Assembly (NCBI RefSeq): GCF_000002595.2
Contig: NC_057016.1
Location: 1,432,735-1,496,734 of the forward strand
DNA from: Chlamydomonas reinhardtii
Lineage: Eukaryota > Chlorophyta > Chlorophyceae > Chlamydomonadales > Chlamydomonadaceae
Direction: 5' to 3'
Length of the DNA: 64,000 bases
Below, one piece after another: positions 23,001 through 32,960 of this stretch. How positions within the stretch are numbered: the first letter of the stretch is position 1; every line of letters starts with the position of its first letter. The notes below the pieces were generated by a model. It was not told the origin of the DNA. It saw only the letters and a program-made list of their open reading frames with translations, and ran no database searches. The position numbers and the translations under genes are program-made.

Positions 23001-24422
23001 TACTGCCGCCAGGTAAGGCTTTGTCGAGTGTCGAGGGTAGGCAGGCGGCAGGTTAGGCAGGCGCTCATTCTGTGTGCCGTGATGTGCAGGTCGAGCTTGG
23101 CCTGCCCGCTCGGGTTTACCGCATGCGGTTGCGGGCCCAGGCAGCACATGATGCAGCGCAGGATCGGATTGAGACTCTGGAGGCCACGCTGACGCCGCAA
23201 CAGGTGCGACTGGACTTCCCTGTAGACTCGTGTTACCTTGCTTACGGTTTCCATGTGCCCAGCAGGTCGAGATGGCATGTGCCGGGCATGCCGCTCAGCG
23301 CTCCCAGCAGCGGCATGACCAGCCCAAACGACACGCCAACGCGGATGCAGTGGCAGGCGAGCCAGGGTGGAAGGCAGTGTATGCCCGCTGCCGCCTGGCG
23401 CTGATGAAGCTGCAGCGTCTGGACACGGTAGACAACCCGGCCGACCCCGTGCCTCTCAGGTGCGCAAGCGGTGAAAGCCTTATCTGCATGCCTTACTTTC
23501 TTGCTTGGATTGCAGTCGCTGATGCCATATGTTGCGTGGGTGCAGCGTTCTGGTTGCCGGAGGTGACAATCTGACGCTCCGACAGCGGCCTGCACTCATC
23601 AAGCAGCTGGAGGAAGAGAAGAAGAAGCTGGAGCAGGAGCATGCGGCGGCTGCTCCGCCACCACGCGAGTGGGAGGCGGACTCTGCTGCATTCAAGGAGG
23701 CTGTCAGTGACCTGGCCGAGAGCGAGATCAAGAAGATCACCAGTGAAATCGAGGTAGAGTGATTGTGGTTGGGCATGTGTAAGGCAGTCGGGGTATAGGG
23801 CAGTGCCACGGCAGGCTGACTGTTGCGCTGCGGAAGTGTGCGCGGCGTTCACTAATTTTGGGCTTCATTGCAGGGCCTGGTGCTGGACTACAACAGCCTG
23901 AAGGTCATAACGGAGAAGCTGGCGGGGAGGAAGAAGGAGCAGAGGTATGCCATCAAGGAGAAGCAGCGCGTGAAGGGGCAGCTTAGACAGCAGTGGGGCC
24001 GCTTGGCTGCCTGGTGCCGTGTGGACGCTGCAGGGCAGCAGGGACGGGAGGAGAAGGCACGCAACAAAAAGATCTTGGAAGGGGGCTTGGCGGCGGTGCT
24101 TCGGGGGACGTTTCCATGGGCCAGCGATTCTGGGGCTGGATCCAGCGGAGGGCGAGCAGTCGCTAGCCTTGTGCGCAGCTACAACCAGCGTGCTAGGGCG
24201 AAGGAGGAGCTGCGCTTGATTGAGGCAGAGGTTGAGCGGGGCTGCGCCTACTACGAGCGCCGTGTGAGGATTCTGAAAGCGGCGCAGGAAACAAGTGCGC
24301 CAGGCTTGGGGCTGCTGCTTAAGCCTCACCTTTCCCGCTGCGAGTTGATGCTGAAATCATTTCAGGGACTGCAGCGCGGAGATGTGCCGGACGACACTAG
24401 CCTTTCTGTGGATACCGAGTAG
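20086..24422 (+). CDS. KDZ transposase, copy 1
   Basis: Seven exons: 20086-22344, 22459-22736, 22835-23012, 23090-23203, 23266-23459, 23546-23753 and 23874-24422, giving 1,259 aa with every junction in phase. The N-terminal region has acidic and basic patches. A CxC-type cysteine cluster (C161-x2-C164, C196-x2-C199, C316/C318/C319) is the zinc-binding part typical of KDZ proteins. The DDE/RNase H-like core shows FDCNFKL (D684), CRHGMLLRLVNLFHGERH, WWYDIACRW (D804), PPFHSYAH and GTGEIVEIFN (E867/E870). Residues ~330-650 are six copies of a 51-residue Gly/Ala-rich repeat lying between the cysteine cluster and the first catalytic Asp. The C-terminal ~300 residues are coiled-coil-like (QLEEEKKKLEQE). 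The assignment of catalytic residues is by motif only. There is no internal stop, so it looks capable of encoding active protein. Confidence 0.9.
21075..22040 (+). repeat. 153-bp coding tandem repeat in transposase copy 1
   Basis: About 6.3 copies of a 51-codon unit running GSSSGGGGGGAAG through APSAGAGM. Units 1 and 3 share GGATT and PDAPS, while units 2 and 4 share GDATT and AKAAAPG. This implies that a two-unit block was duplicated. Units 5 and 6 are a third type. Confidence 0.9.
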
Positions 24423-24451
24423 GGTAGGCATGCTGTTGTGCGCCGGCTGGC

Positions 24452-24771
24452 TTTGGTCGAGGTCGGCCGATGGTGCTGTAAGTCGCAGAATAGCATTGAA
24501 CAAGCATACAAGTAATGTTGGCAAGGCCGGCGGGGCCAGGCGGAGTATTTGAGTTGGGCGGGTGTGCTCAGACATGTCCGCTAGGGCGGGGGTTCGGGCG
24601 TGTCCCAGCCGGCACCCGGTTTGGTCGAGGTCGGCCGATGGTGCTGTAAATCGCAGAATAGCATTGAACAAGCATACAAGTAATGTTGGCAAGGCCGGCG
24701 GGGCCAGGCGGAGTATTTGAGTTGGGCGGGTGTGCTCAGACATGTCCGCTAGGGCGGGGTTGTGGCGGGTC
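24452..24771 (+). repeat. 168-bp subterminal repeats, first array
   Basis: Two units start with TTTGGTCGAGGTCGGCCGAT at 24452 and 24620. The second is cut off where the internal copy of the left inverted repeat begins at 24772. Each unit carries GCTGTAA. Confidence 0.9.
24477..24481 (+). terminator. Candidate TGTAA poly(A) signal of transposase copy 1
   Basis: TGTAA lies 55 bp after the transposase stop codon, inside the first 168-bp repeat. TGTAA is the usual poly(A) signal of Chlamydomonas. Copy 2 has the same signal at 29514-29518. Confidence 0.5.
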
Positions 24772-25085
24772 GAGCTATGGGCGGCTCCCCAGGGACCTTT
24801 TTGCACCGGGCTGGGGAGGGCAGAAAAGACCGAAAGCTCTAGGGGCTGGGGACCTAGGCATCTCCCCAGGAACAATTTGTAATCAACCGCGATGGCAGCA
24901 CAGCTCCCCCGGGCCTCAAAAGCGTGCTGCCATTGCCCGGCTTTCGCTCGCTGCCCATCGCGCGCCCGGCACTCTCCTTCACTACCACTTGGCACCCCTC
25001 GCCAGCCATAGTAAGCAGCCCCTGTACACATATGCACTATACACTACCCCGCTACACATGATATAGCTCCCCGGCACTAGTGGGG
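24772..25085 (+). repeat. Internal direct copy of the left inverted repeat
   Basis: Identical to 19735-20048 in the same orientation. It has no matching right repeat before it and no 8-bp target duplication at the junction (GGCGGGTC then GAGCTATG), so it is not the edge of an ordinary nested insertion. Confidence 0.9.
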
Positions 25086-25122
25086 CCACCTCGACCATGC
25101 TTAACATGTCTGCGGCGACAAC

Positions 25123-28100
25123 ATGAAAGAGTGGAAAGACATCTACAAAAGTGACACAGTTGAAACCTCATTATTTAGGCGCAGTCGTGGTGGACGCAGG
25201 GGTGGCATTGCAGCGGGCACTGGCGGCCGCCGTGGACGCAGCGAAGCGCAGCTAAGTGTAGGTGGTCATTACACCGTCCACGATCATAATGGTGTTGTAG
25301 AACAGGACGACGAGGAAGGAGCAGCCTACGTTCAACATGCGGCGCCTCACACGCTCCCCGACGTTGATAGCGACACCCTCAGCTCAGACCCCGCAGACAG
25401 CTCAGACGACGATGGTGAGGGGGCCGGAGGCGCTGAGCCGAGGGGGCAGGAGACAAAATATCCGCTGCCATACGATAGCAGCGCTGTCGTGGAAGACTTC
25501 TTCCGCAGCGTCACAGCGGCTGATAAGGTGTGCAGCGAACTGCGCACCGCGACCCAGAAGGTGCTGCAGTGCAGTGCGGACTTCGAGGCTGCCAGCACGG
25601 CGTGCCCTGTGTGTGGCAAGCCCGGAGATCCCAAGGGCATGCCCCCTTTCAAAGTCACAGTAGTGACCTGGGACCAGCCCGTGAGCATTGATGTGCCACA
25701 CGTGACCTGCAGCAGCTGCATGCGTGGGTACACCCTGCGGCCCACTGTGCTCGGCTGCCTGCCCGATACCATTGTATCGTGGGATTTGCTTCGGCAACGT
25801 GACGGCAATGTCATCCTCTGGTGGCAGACCAGCCTTCTACAGCAGTTCACCAGCCTACAATACTACAACGGGCACCTGGGCATGGACCGCTTTTGTGCGG
25901 CTCTCATGGCCAACTGGCAGGAGAACGGCTGTGATAGCCAGGGGCTTACGCTGACGCAGCTGAGGCAGCGCCTTAGTTCTACATCGCAGCGGTACCGATT
26001 TCTGCGCGGGCTAGTGGAGGACCTGCCGGAACAGCTTCCGGGCTGGCCCGCAGGAGCCCTCAACGCATGCGCCTGCTGCGGTGATGCCGAGGGTTGGCAT
26101 GGTACTGGCGCGGGCAGCAGCAGCGGCGGCGGCGGCGGCGGTGCTGCCGGTGGCGCGACCACGGCCGCAGCGCCCCTGGCGGATCTGGCGCACAGGGCCC
26201 GGGGGCAGGATGGGCCGGTGGCTGAGGCGGCGGCGCCAGACGCACCGAGCGCAGGTGCCGGCATGGGCAGCAGCAGCGGCGGCGGCGGCGGCGGTGCTGC
26301 TGGCGATGCGACCACGGCCGCCGCGCCTCTGGCGGATCTGGCGCACAGGGCCCGGGGGCAGGACGGGCCGGTGGCTAAGGCGGCGGCGCCAGGCGCGCCC
26401 AGCGCAGGCGCCGGCATGGGCAGCAGCAGCGGCGGCGGCGGCGGCGGTGCTGCCGGTGGCGCGACCACGGCCGCAGCGCCCCTGGCGGATCTGGCGCACA
26501 GGGCCCGGGGGCAGGATGGGCCGGTGGCTGAGGCGGCGGCGCCAGACGCACCGAGCGCAGGTGCCGGCATGGGCAGCAGCAGCGGCGGCGGCGGCGGCGG
26601 TGCTGCTGGCGATGCGACCACGGCCGCCGCGCCTCTGGCGGATCTGGCGCACAGGGCCCGGGGGCAGGATGGGCCGGTGGCTAAGGCGGCGGCGCCAGGC
26701 GCGCCCAGCGCAGGCGCCGGCATGGGCAGCAGCAGCGGCGGCGGCGGCGGCGGTGCTGCCGGCGATGCGACCACGGCCGCCGCGCCTCTGGCGGATCTGG
26801 CGCACAGGGCCCGGGGGCAGGATGGGCCGGTGGCTGAGGCGGCGGCGCCAGGCGCGCCGAGCGCAGGCGCCGGCATGGGCAGCAGCAGCGGCGGCGGCGG
26901 CGGCGGTGCTGCCGGCGATGCGACCACGGCCGCCGCGCCTCTGGCGGATCTGGCGCACAGGGCCCGGGGGCAGGATGGGCCGGTGGCTGAGGCGGCGGCG
27001 CCAGGCGCGCCGAGCGCAGGCGCCGGCATGGGCAGCAGCAGCGGCGGCGGCGGCGGCGGTGCTGCCGGCAGCGGCGGCGCGAGCCCTTCACTTGGGTTCG
27101 CGTGGCGGCCAATGCTGGCGGCCGCTGAGCCGGCTGGTCGAGGCCCTCCTATCTTTCATACTGGCGCGTTCGATTGCAACTTCAAGCTAAGCCTGTTTAA
27201 GAAGAAGGGACTCACCCACAAGTACGGCCTCGACTACCGCCAACTGTCGCGCCGGCGGTACACCCTGGGCAATGCATACGTGAGGGGCTTTGAGCCGCCC
27301 AAGGGGTCTGCGGACGTAGGTCGCAATGCGGACTGCTCCAGCTTCACCGCGGACAAGGTGCTGGCCAAGGAGGAGGCCGGGGTAAGAGGCAAGGCCAGGG
27401 GTGAGATCATAGATTTGCTTTTCCCGCTACGCCGCTGTGCTGCTATCCCGTGATGTTGAGCTTGTCGCTGAAACGCCACGCGACCCTCGCTGCAGAAGCT
27501 TGTGACTGCAGCTGGCGTGGTCCTGTGTCGGCATGGTATGCTACTTCGCCTCGTCAACCTCTTTCACGGGGAACGTCACATGTACGCGACGGCGGCGGCG
27601 GCGTCCATCCTGGCTGCGGGAACCGCTGTGCAGTTCTGGTGGTACGATATTGCCTGCCGCTGGAGCAAGTCGTGGCAGAAGTGGCACCAAGCTCTGGACC
27701 CGTCAACGGCGTGGCTGGGCGTCGCAGCGGCCATGGTCAGCCTCGTGCCGCCGTTCCACAGCTATGCCCACAGGTGTGCTTACGGGGAGGGGGCGGGCGT
27801 TCGGGGCATGTAGGTTGCAAAGTACTCTAGCTGCTATCTTACTCCGCATCCCTTCAACCATGTGCCTGCAGCTACGAGTGCCAGAAGACTTTCGGGCACC
27901 AAGGGCAAACGGGGGCAGGGCGGGGCACAGGAGAGATCGTCGAAATCTTCAACTCGCAGGTCGGGAAGCAGGGCAAGGTGCTGCGTTACACGTCGCCTGC
28001 GCACCGTGAGAGTGTTCTGGAGGATGTGGGGCGCCGCTACTGCCGCCAGGTAAGGCTTTGTCGAGTGTCGAGGGTAGGCAGGCGGCAGGTTAGGCAGGCG

Positions 28101-29459
28101 CTCATTCTGTGTGCCGTGATGTGCAGGTCGAGCTTGGCCTGCCCGCTCGGGTTTACCGCATGCGGTTGCGGGCCCAGGCAGCACATGATGCAGCGCAGGA
28201 TCGGATTGAGACTCTGGAGGCCACGCTGACGCCGCAACAGGTGCGACTGGACTTCCCTGTAGACTCGTGTTACCTTGCTTACGGTTTCCATGTGCCCAGC
28301 AGGTCGAGATGGCATGTGCCGGGCATGCCGCTCAGCGCTCCCAGCAGCGGCATGACCAGCCCAAACGACACGCCAACGCGGATGCAGTGGCAGGCGAGCC
28401 AGGGTGGAAGGCAGTGTATGCCCGCTGCCGCCTGGCGCTGATGAAGCTGCAGCGTCTGGACACGGTAGACAACCCGGCCGACCCCGTGCCTCTCAGGTGC
28501 GCAAGCGGTGAAAGCCTTATCTGCATGCCTTACTTTCTTGCTTGGATTGCAGTCGCTGATGCCATATGTTGCGTGGGTGCAGCGTTCTGGTTGCCGGAGG
28601 TGACAATCTGACGCTCCGACAGCGGCCTGCACTCATCAAGCAGCTGGAGGAAGAGAAGAAGAAGCTGGAGCAGGAGCATGCGGCGGCTGCTCCGCCACCA
28701 CGCGAGTGGGAGGCGGACTCTGCTGCATTCAAGGAGGCTGTCAGTGACCTGGCCGAGAGCGAGATCAAGAAGATCACCAGTGAAATCGAGGTAGAGTGAT
28801 TGTGGTTGGGCATGTGTAAGGCAGTCGGGGTATAGGGCAGTGCCACGGCAGGCTGACTGTTGCGCTGCGGAAGTGTGCGCGGCGTTCACTAATTTTGGGC
28901 TTCATTGCAGGGCCTGGTGCTGGACTACAACAGCCTGAAGGTCATAACGGAGAAGCTGGCGGGGAGGAAGAAGGAGCAGAGGTATGCCATCAAGGAGAAG
29001 CAGCGCGTGAAGGGGCAGCTTAGACAGCAGTGGGGCCGCTTGGCTGCCTGGTGCCGTGTGGACGCTGCAGGGCAGCAGGGACGGGAGGAGAAGGCACGCA
29101 ACAAAAAGATCTTGGAAGGGGGCTTGGCGGCGGTGCTTCGGGGGACGTTTCCATGGGCCAGCGATTCTGGGGCTGGATCCAGCGGAGGGCGAGCAGTCGC
29201 TAGCCTTGTGCGCAGCTACAACCAGCGTGCTAGGGCGAAGGAGGAGCTGCGCTTGATTGAGGCAGAGGTTGAGCGGGGCTGCGCCTACTACGAGCGCCGT
29301 GTGAGGATTCTGAAAGCGGCGCAGGAAACAAGTGCGCCAGGCTTGGGGCTGCTGCTTAAGCCTCACCTTTCCCGCTGCGAGTTGATGCTGAAATCATTTC
29401 AGGGACTGCAGCGCGGAGATGTGCCGGACGACACTAGCCTTTCTGTGGATACCGAGTAG
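25123..29459 (+). CDS. KDZ transposase, copy 2
   Basis: The exact repeat of copy 1 shifted by 5,037 bp. Exons are 25123-27381, 27496-27773, 27872-28049, 28127-28240, 28303-28496, 28583-28790 and 28911-29459, giving 1,259 aa. All motifs are the same: the CxC cluster, FDCNFKL, YDIACRW, the GEIVE glutamates and the C-terminal coiled coil. All introns are identical too, so the duplication was at DNA level and not through RNA. It has its own copy of the inverted-repeat sequence upstream and could be transcribed independently. Complete identity, including introns and silent sites, means a very recent duplication or an assembly duplication. Confidence 0.88.
26112..27077 (+). repeat. 153-bp coding tandem repeat in transposase copy 2
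   Basis: Identical to the array at 21075-22040, with the same order of unit types. Confidence 0.88.
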
Positions 29460-29488
29460 GGTAGGCATGCTGTTGTGCGCCGGCTGGC

Positions 29489-30039
29489 TTTGGTCGAGGT
29501 CGGCCGATGGTGCTGTAAGTCGCAGAATAGCATTGAACAAGCATACAAGTAATGTTGGCAAGGCCGGCGGGGCCAGGCGGAGTATTTGAGTTGGGCGGGT
29601 GTGCTCAGACATGTCCGCTAGGGCGGGGGTTCGGGCGTGTCCCAGCCGGCACCCGGTTTGGTCGAGGTCGGCCGATGGTGCTGTAAATCGCAGAATAGCA
29701 TTGAACAAGCATACAAGTAATGTTGGCAAGGCCGGCGGGGCCAGGCGGAGTATTTGAGTTGGGCGGGTGTGCTCAGACATGTCCGCTAGGGCGGGGTTGT
29801 GGCGGGTCCCAGCCGGCACCCGGTTTGGTCGAGGTCGGCCGATGGTGCTGTAAATCGCAGAATAGCATTGAACAAGCATACAAGTAATGTTGGCAAGGCC
29901 GGCGGGGCCAGGCGGAGTATTTGAGTTGGGCGGGTGTGCTCAGACATGTCCGCTAGGGCGGGGTTGTGGCGGGTCCCAGCCGGCACCCGGTTTGGTCGAG
30001 GTCGGCCGATGGTGCTGTAAATCGCAGAATAGCATTGAA
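29489..30039 (+). repeat. 168-bp subterminal repeats, second array
   Basis: Units start at 29489, 29657, 29824 and 29991; the last breaks off after about 49 bp. Spacing is 167-168 bp. The array is longer than the one after copy 1 and passes directly into the 90-bp minisatellite. Confidence 0.9.
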
Positions 30040-31180
30040 GCTACGTCTGGCTACGTCTATGCGCCGCGGCTAGGCTTCCGCGGCGCGCCCCAAACACAAC
30101 TCAGCGGCGTTGGCGCATGATGCTAACTGCAGTCACCTGGCTACGTCTTCGCGCCGCGGCTAGGCTTCCGCCCCAAACACAACTCAGCGGCGTTGGCGCC
30201 TGATGCTAACTGCAGTCACCTGGCTACGTCTTCGCGCCGCGGCTAGGTCTCCGCGGCGCGCCCCAAACACAACTCAGCGGCCTTGGCGCATGATGCTAAC
30301 TGCAGTCACCTGGCTACGTCTATGCGCCGCGGCTAGGCTTCCGCGGCGCGCCCCAAACACAACTCAGCGGCGTTGGCGCATGATGCTAACTGCAGTCACC
30401 TGGCTACGTCTATGCGCCGCGGCTAGGCTTCCGCCCCAAACACAACTCAGCGGCGTTGGCGCATGATGCTAACTGCAATCACCTGGCTACGTCTTCGCGC
30501 CGCGGCTAGGTCTCCGCGGCGCGCCCCAAACACAACTCAGCGGCGTTGGCGCATGATGCTAACTGCAATCACCTGGCTACGTCTTCGCGCCGCGGCTAGG
30601 TCTCCGCGGCGCGCCCCAAACACAACTCAGCGGCGTTGGCGCATGATGCTAACTGCAATCACCTGGCTACGTCTATGCGCCGCGGCTAGGTCTCCGCGGC
30701 GCGCCCCAAACACAACTCAGCGGCGTTGGCGCATGATGCTAACTGCAATCACCTGGCTACGTCTATGCGCCGCGGCTAGGTCTCCGCGGCGCGCCCCAAA
30801 CACAACTCAGCGGCGTTGGCGCATGATGCTAACTGCAATCACCTGGCTACGTCTATGCGCCGCGGCTAGGTCTCCGCGGCGCGCCCCAAACACAACTCAG
30901 CGGCGTTGGCGCATGATGCTAACTGCAATCACCTGGCTACGTCTATGCGCCGCGGCTAGGTCTCCGCGGCGCGCCCCAAACACAACTCAGCGGCGTTGGC
31001 GCATGATGCTAACTGCAATCACCTGGCTACGTCTATGCGCCGCGGCTAGGTCTCCGCGGCGCGCCCCAAACACAACTCAGCGGCGTTGGCGCATGATGCT
31101 AACTGCAATCACCTGGCTACGTCTATGCGCCGCGGCTAGGTCTCCGCGGCGCGCCCCAAACACAACTCAACGGCGTTGGC
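30040..31180 (+). repeat. 90-bp minisatellite with a hairpin in each unit
   Basis: About 12-13 head-to-tail units, mostly exactly 90 bp. Each full unit contains GCGCCGCGG, an 8-nt loop, then CCGCGGCGC, a perfect 9-bp stem. A few early units have lost the right arm (CTTCCGCCCCAAAC form). The later units are nearly identical, and the array runs into the N gap. Confidence 0.93.
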
Positions 31181-31280
31181 NNNNNNNNNNNNNNNNNNNN
31201 NNNNNNNNNNNNNNNNNNNNNNNNNNNNNNNNNNNNNNNNNNNNNNNNNNNNNNNNNNNNNNNNNNNNNNNNNNNNNNNN
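31181..31280. other. Assembly gap (100 N)
   Basis: Exactly 100 N, the conventional placeholder for a gap of unknown size. It lies at the end of the minisatellite, so the true array length and whatever joins it to 31281 are unknown. Confidence 0.99.
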
Positions 31281-31336
31281 CAGTACTATTAAGACTGTAA
31301 GACGTGCGGCGACTTCTATGATGAGAACGGCCCCGC

Positions 31337-32619
31337 TTACGCCTTGTGCTCGGCCGCATAGTCCGGGCATTGCTTGCAGGCGAGGCTGATGAGCGCGTCG
31401 TTGACCGTGTTGGTCGCCGAGTAGCAGTCCTTGGACCACTGGATCAGGGCAATGGACGTCGGCCAGTCCAGGGCCTCGCGGAACAGCCGGCAGCTGCCAC
31501 CGCACTTGCACTCTCCCTCCGACCCCACCGCCCAGAGCTTGTACTCCTTGCCTGCTGGGCGCGCCCCACCATTGCACAGCCCATCCGTCCAGCATGCCCA
31601 GCCCTGTGGCGACCCAGCCTGGCCCTCCTGCGCCCCCGCACCACCGTCATCCCCTCCTGATGCTGCGGCGCCCTGCTCCACCGCGGCCGCTGTGTCCCGC
31701 CCTGTCACTGCTGCCGTGCCCTGCTCTGCAGCCCCCTCGTCCCCCCCGGAGGCAACGAGTACCACTGCACCGCTTGCCACCAGCTCCTGCAGCACACGGC
31801 GCGAGAGCACCGACTCCAGAGCAGCCCAGGCCTGCCGGCCCCACCGGCGCTTGAAGTCTGATGGTGCCTCCAGGGTCCTTATCCGCCGGCCGTTCTTCTT
31901 GGGCACAATCAGCACCTGTTGTGGAGCCATCACTTCTTGCAGCGCGTTTGCCTGCGGGGTAACAAACGCAGTAGGACTTGAGTCTTTGGGATATGCCGTT
32001 GGGGTATGAACTGGGGACACGGGCGGCCATACCAAACTACCAGGTGCTGCACATACTGTGCACACCCTTTGGACGTGCACCAACCCAAAGACACGGCAAT
32101 AATGAATGTGTGACCCCTCCTAACGACGTCGATGACACGAAAGCGTGCCATACAGTACCGTAACACACCTGCCGCACGAACTGCGCCAATATCTTCCGTC
32201 CCGTGGCGTTCTTCAGGTAGCCACCATACGCCACAAATGGGTGCGGGTTGGAGGGAAGGGACACCAGGAGCGCAAAGCCAGCAAGCCGCTTCATCCGCAG
32301 GCCCTTGACCCCCCGAGCGGCATACGCCTCGACCATGCCGTTGAGGTTGGCTTCGGCGCGCTGAACCCTCCCCCGAGCTCCGCGGTGTAGCTTCCGCATT
32401 TCCTGTTCCGACACATGATGTGAACGAAAGCGTTTAGCTGCGTAACATGGAGCCAAGCAGGGGGGGCAATTCAAAATTTACCTTTCCATCCTCCTCGCTA
32501 GACACGTCGCTAGACTCCTCGCCAGACTGCTCAAGATCCTCCTCAAGCTCGTCACTAGTCTGAGTGTCATCAGCAGGCGCCGTTCCTGTCTGGCGCGTAA
32601 CTGTCTTTGCACTGAGCAT
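31337..32619 (-). CDS. Unrecognised transposon-borne accessory protein
   Basis: Three exons, 32619-32482, 32402-32169 and 31951-31337, give 328 aa in phase. The first ATG is 20 bp inside the right inverted repeat. Exon 1 is short and acidic (DELEEDLEQSGEESSDVSS). Exon 2 is basic and helical with a compact block (LAGFALLVSLPSN, VAYGGYLKNATGRKILAQFV). Exon 3 starts with PQQVLIVPKKNGRRIRTLEA, has a Gly/Ala-rich linker, then a cysteine-rich end (CWTDGLCNGG, GECKCGGSCRLFREALDW, SLACKQCPDYA) that could bind zinc. I do not recognise the family. Its place inside a KDZ element, facing the transposase, suggests a DNA-binding or regulatory partner, or a captured host gene. This is inference. Exon 2's acceptor was chosen because the alternative one hits an in-frame stop. 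Confidence 0.62.
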
Positions 32620-32638
32620 GACGGGCAACGCGGGCGGC

Positions 32639-32952
32639 CCCCACTAGTGCCGGGGAGCTATATCATGTGTAGCGGGGTAGTGTATAGTGCATATGTGTAC
32701 AGGGGCTGCTTACTATGGCTGGCGAGGGGTGCCAAGTGGTAGTGAAGGAGAGTGCCGGGCGCGCGATGGGCAGCGAGCGAAAGCCGGGCAATGGCAGCAC
32801 GCTTTTGAGGCCCGGGGGAGCTGTGCTGCCATCGCGGTTGATTACAAATTGTTCCTGGGGAGATGCCTAGGTCCCCAGCCCCTAGAGCTTTCGGTCTTTT
32901 CTGCCCTCCCCAGCCCGGTGCAAAAAGGTCCCTGGGGAGCCGCCCATAGCTC
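32639..32952 (-). repeat. Right terminal inverted repeat (314 bp)
   Basis: The reverse complement of 19735-20048. The second gene's ATG lies 20 bp inside it, so this copy probably drives that gene just as the left copy drives the transposase. Confidence 0.93.
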
Positions 32953-32960
32953 CTCAGGTG
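32953..32960. repeat. Right target site duplication
   Basis: CTCAGGTG, identical to 19727-19734, directly abuts the right end of the element. Confidence 0.93.

Larger units (their letters stand above)
19735..32952. mobile_element. KDZ (Zisupton-type) DNA transposon, 13.2 kb, with duplicated transposase unit
   Basis: The element starts GAGCTATGGGCGGCTCC and ends with its exact reverse complement. It has 314-bp inverted repeats and an 8-bp target duplication, so this is one insertion with both true ends. Order inside: left repeat, transposase copy 1 (+), 168-bp repeats, an internal direct copy of the left repeat, transposase copy 2 (+), more 168-bp repeats, a 90-bp minisatellite, a 100-N gap, a second gene (-), right repeat. 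The segments 19735-24771 and 24772-29808 form an exact 5,037-bp tandem duplication in every translated stretch I compared. Open frames and identical copies suggest a recent and possibly active element. Whether the duplication is real or an assembly product near the gap cannot be settled from the sequence alone. Confidence 0.93.

Noticed and set aside
24772-29808. Treating the second transposase unit as a separate nested insertion
   Set aside because: No right inverted repeat and no 8-bp target duplication at its edges; a tandem duplication fits better.
30463-31389. 308-codon plus-strand frame across the minisatellite and N gap
   Set aside because: It is a 30-codon repeat produced by a 90-bp unit divisible by three, and it reads through N; no domain or splice context.
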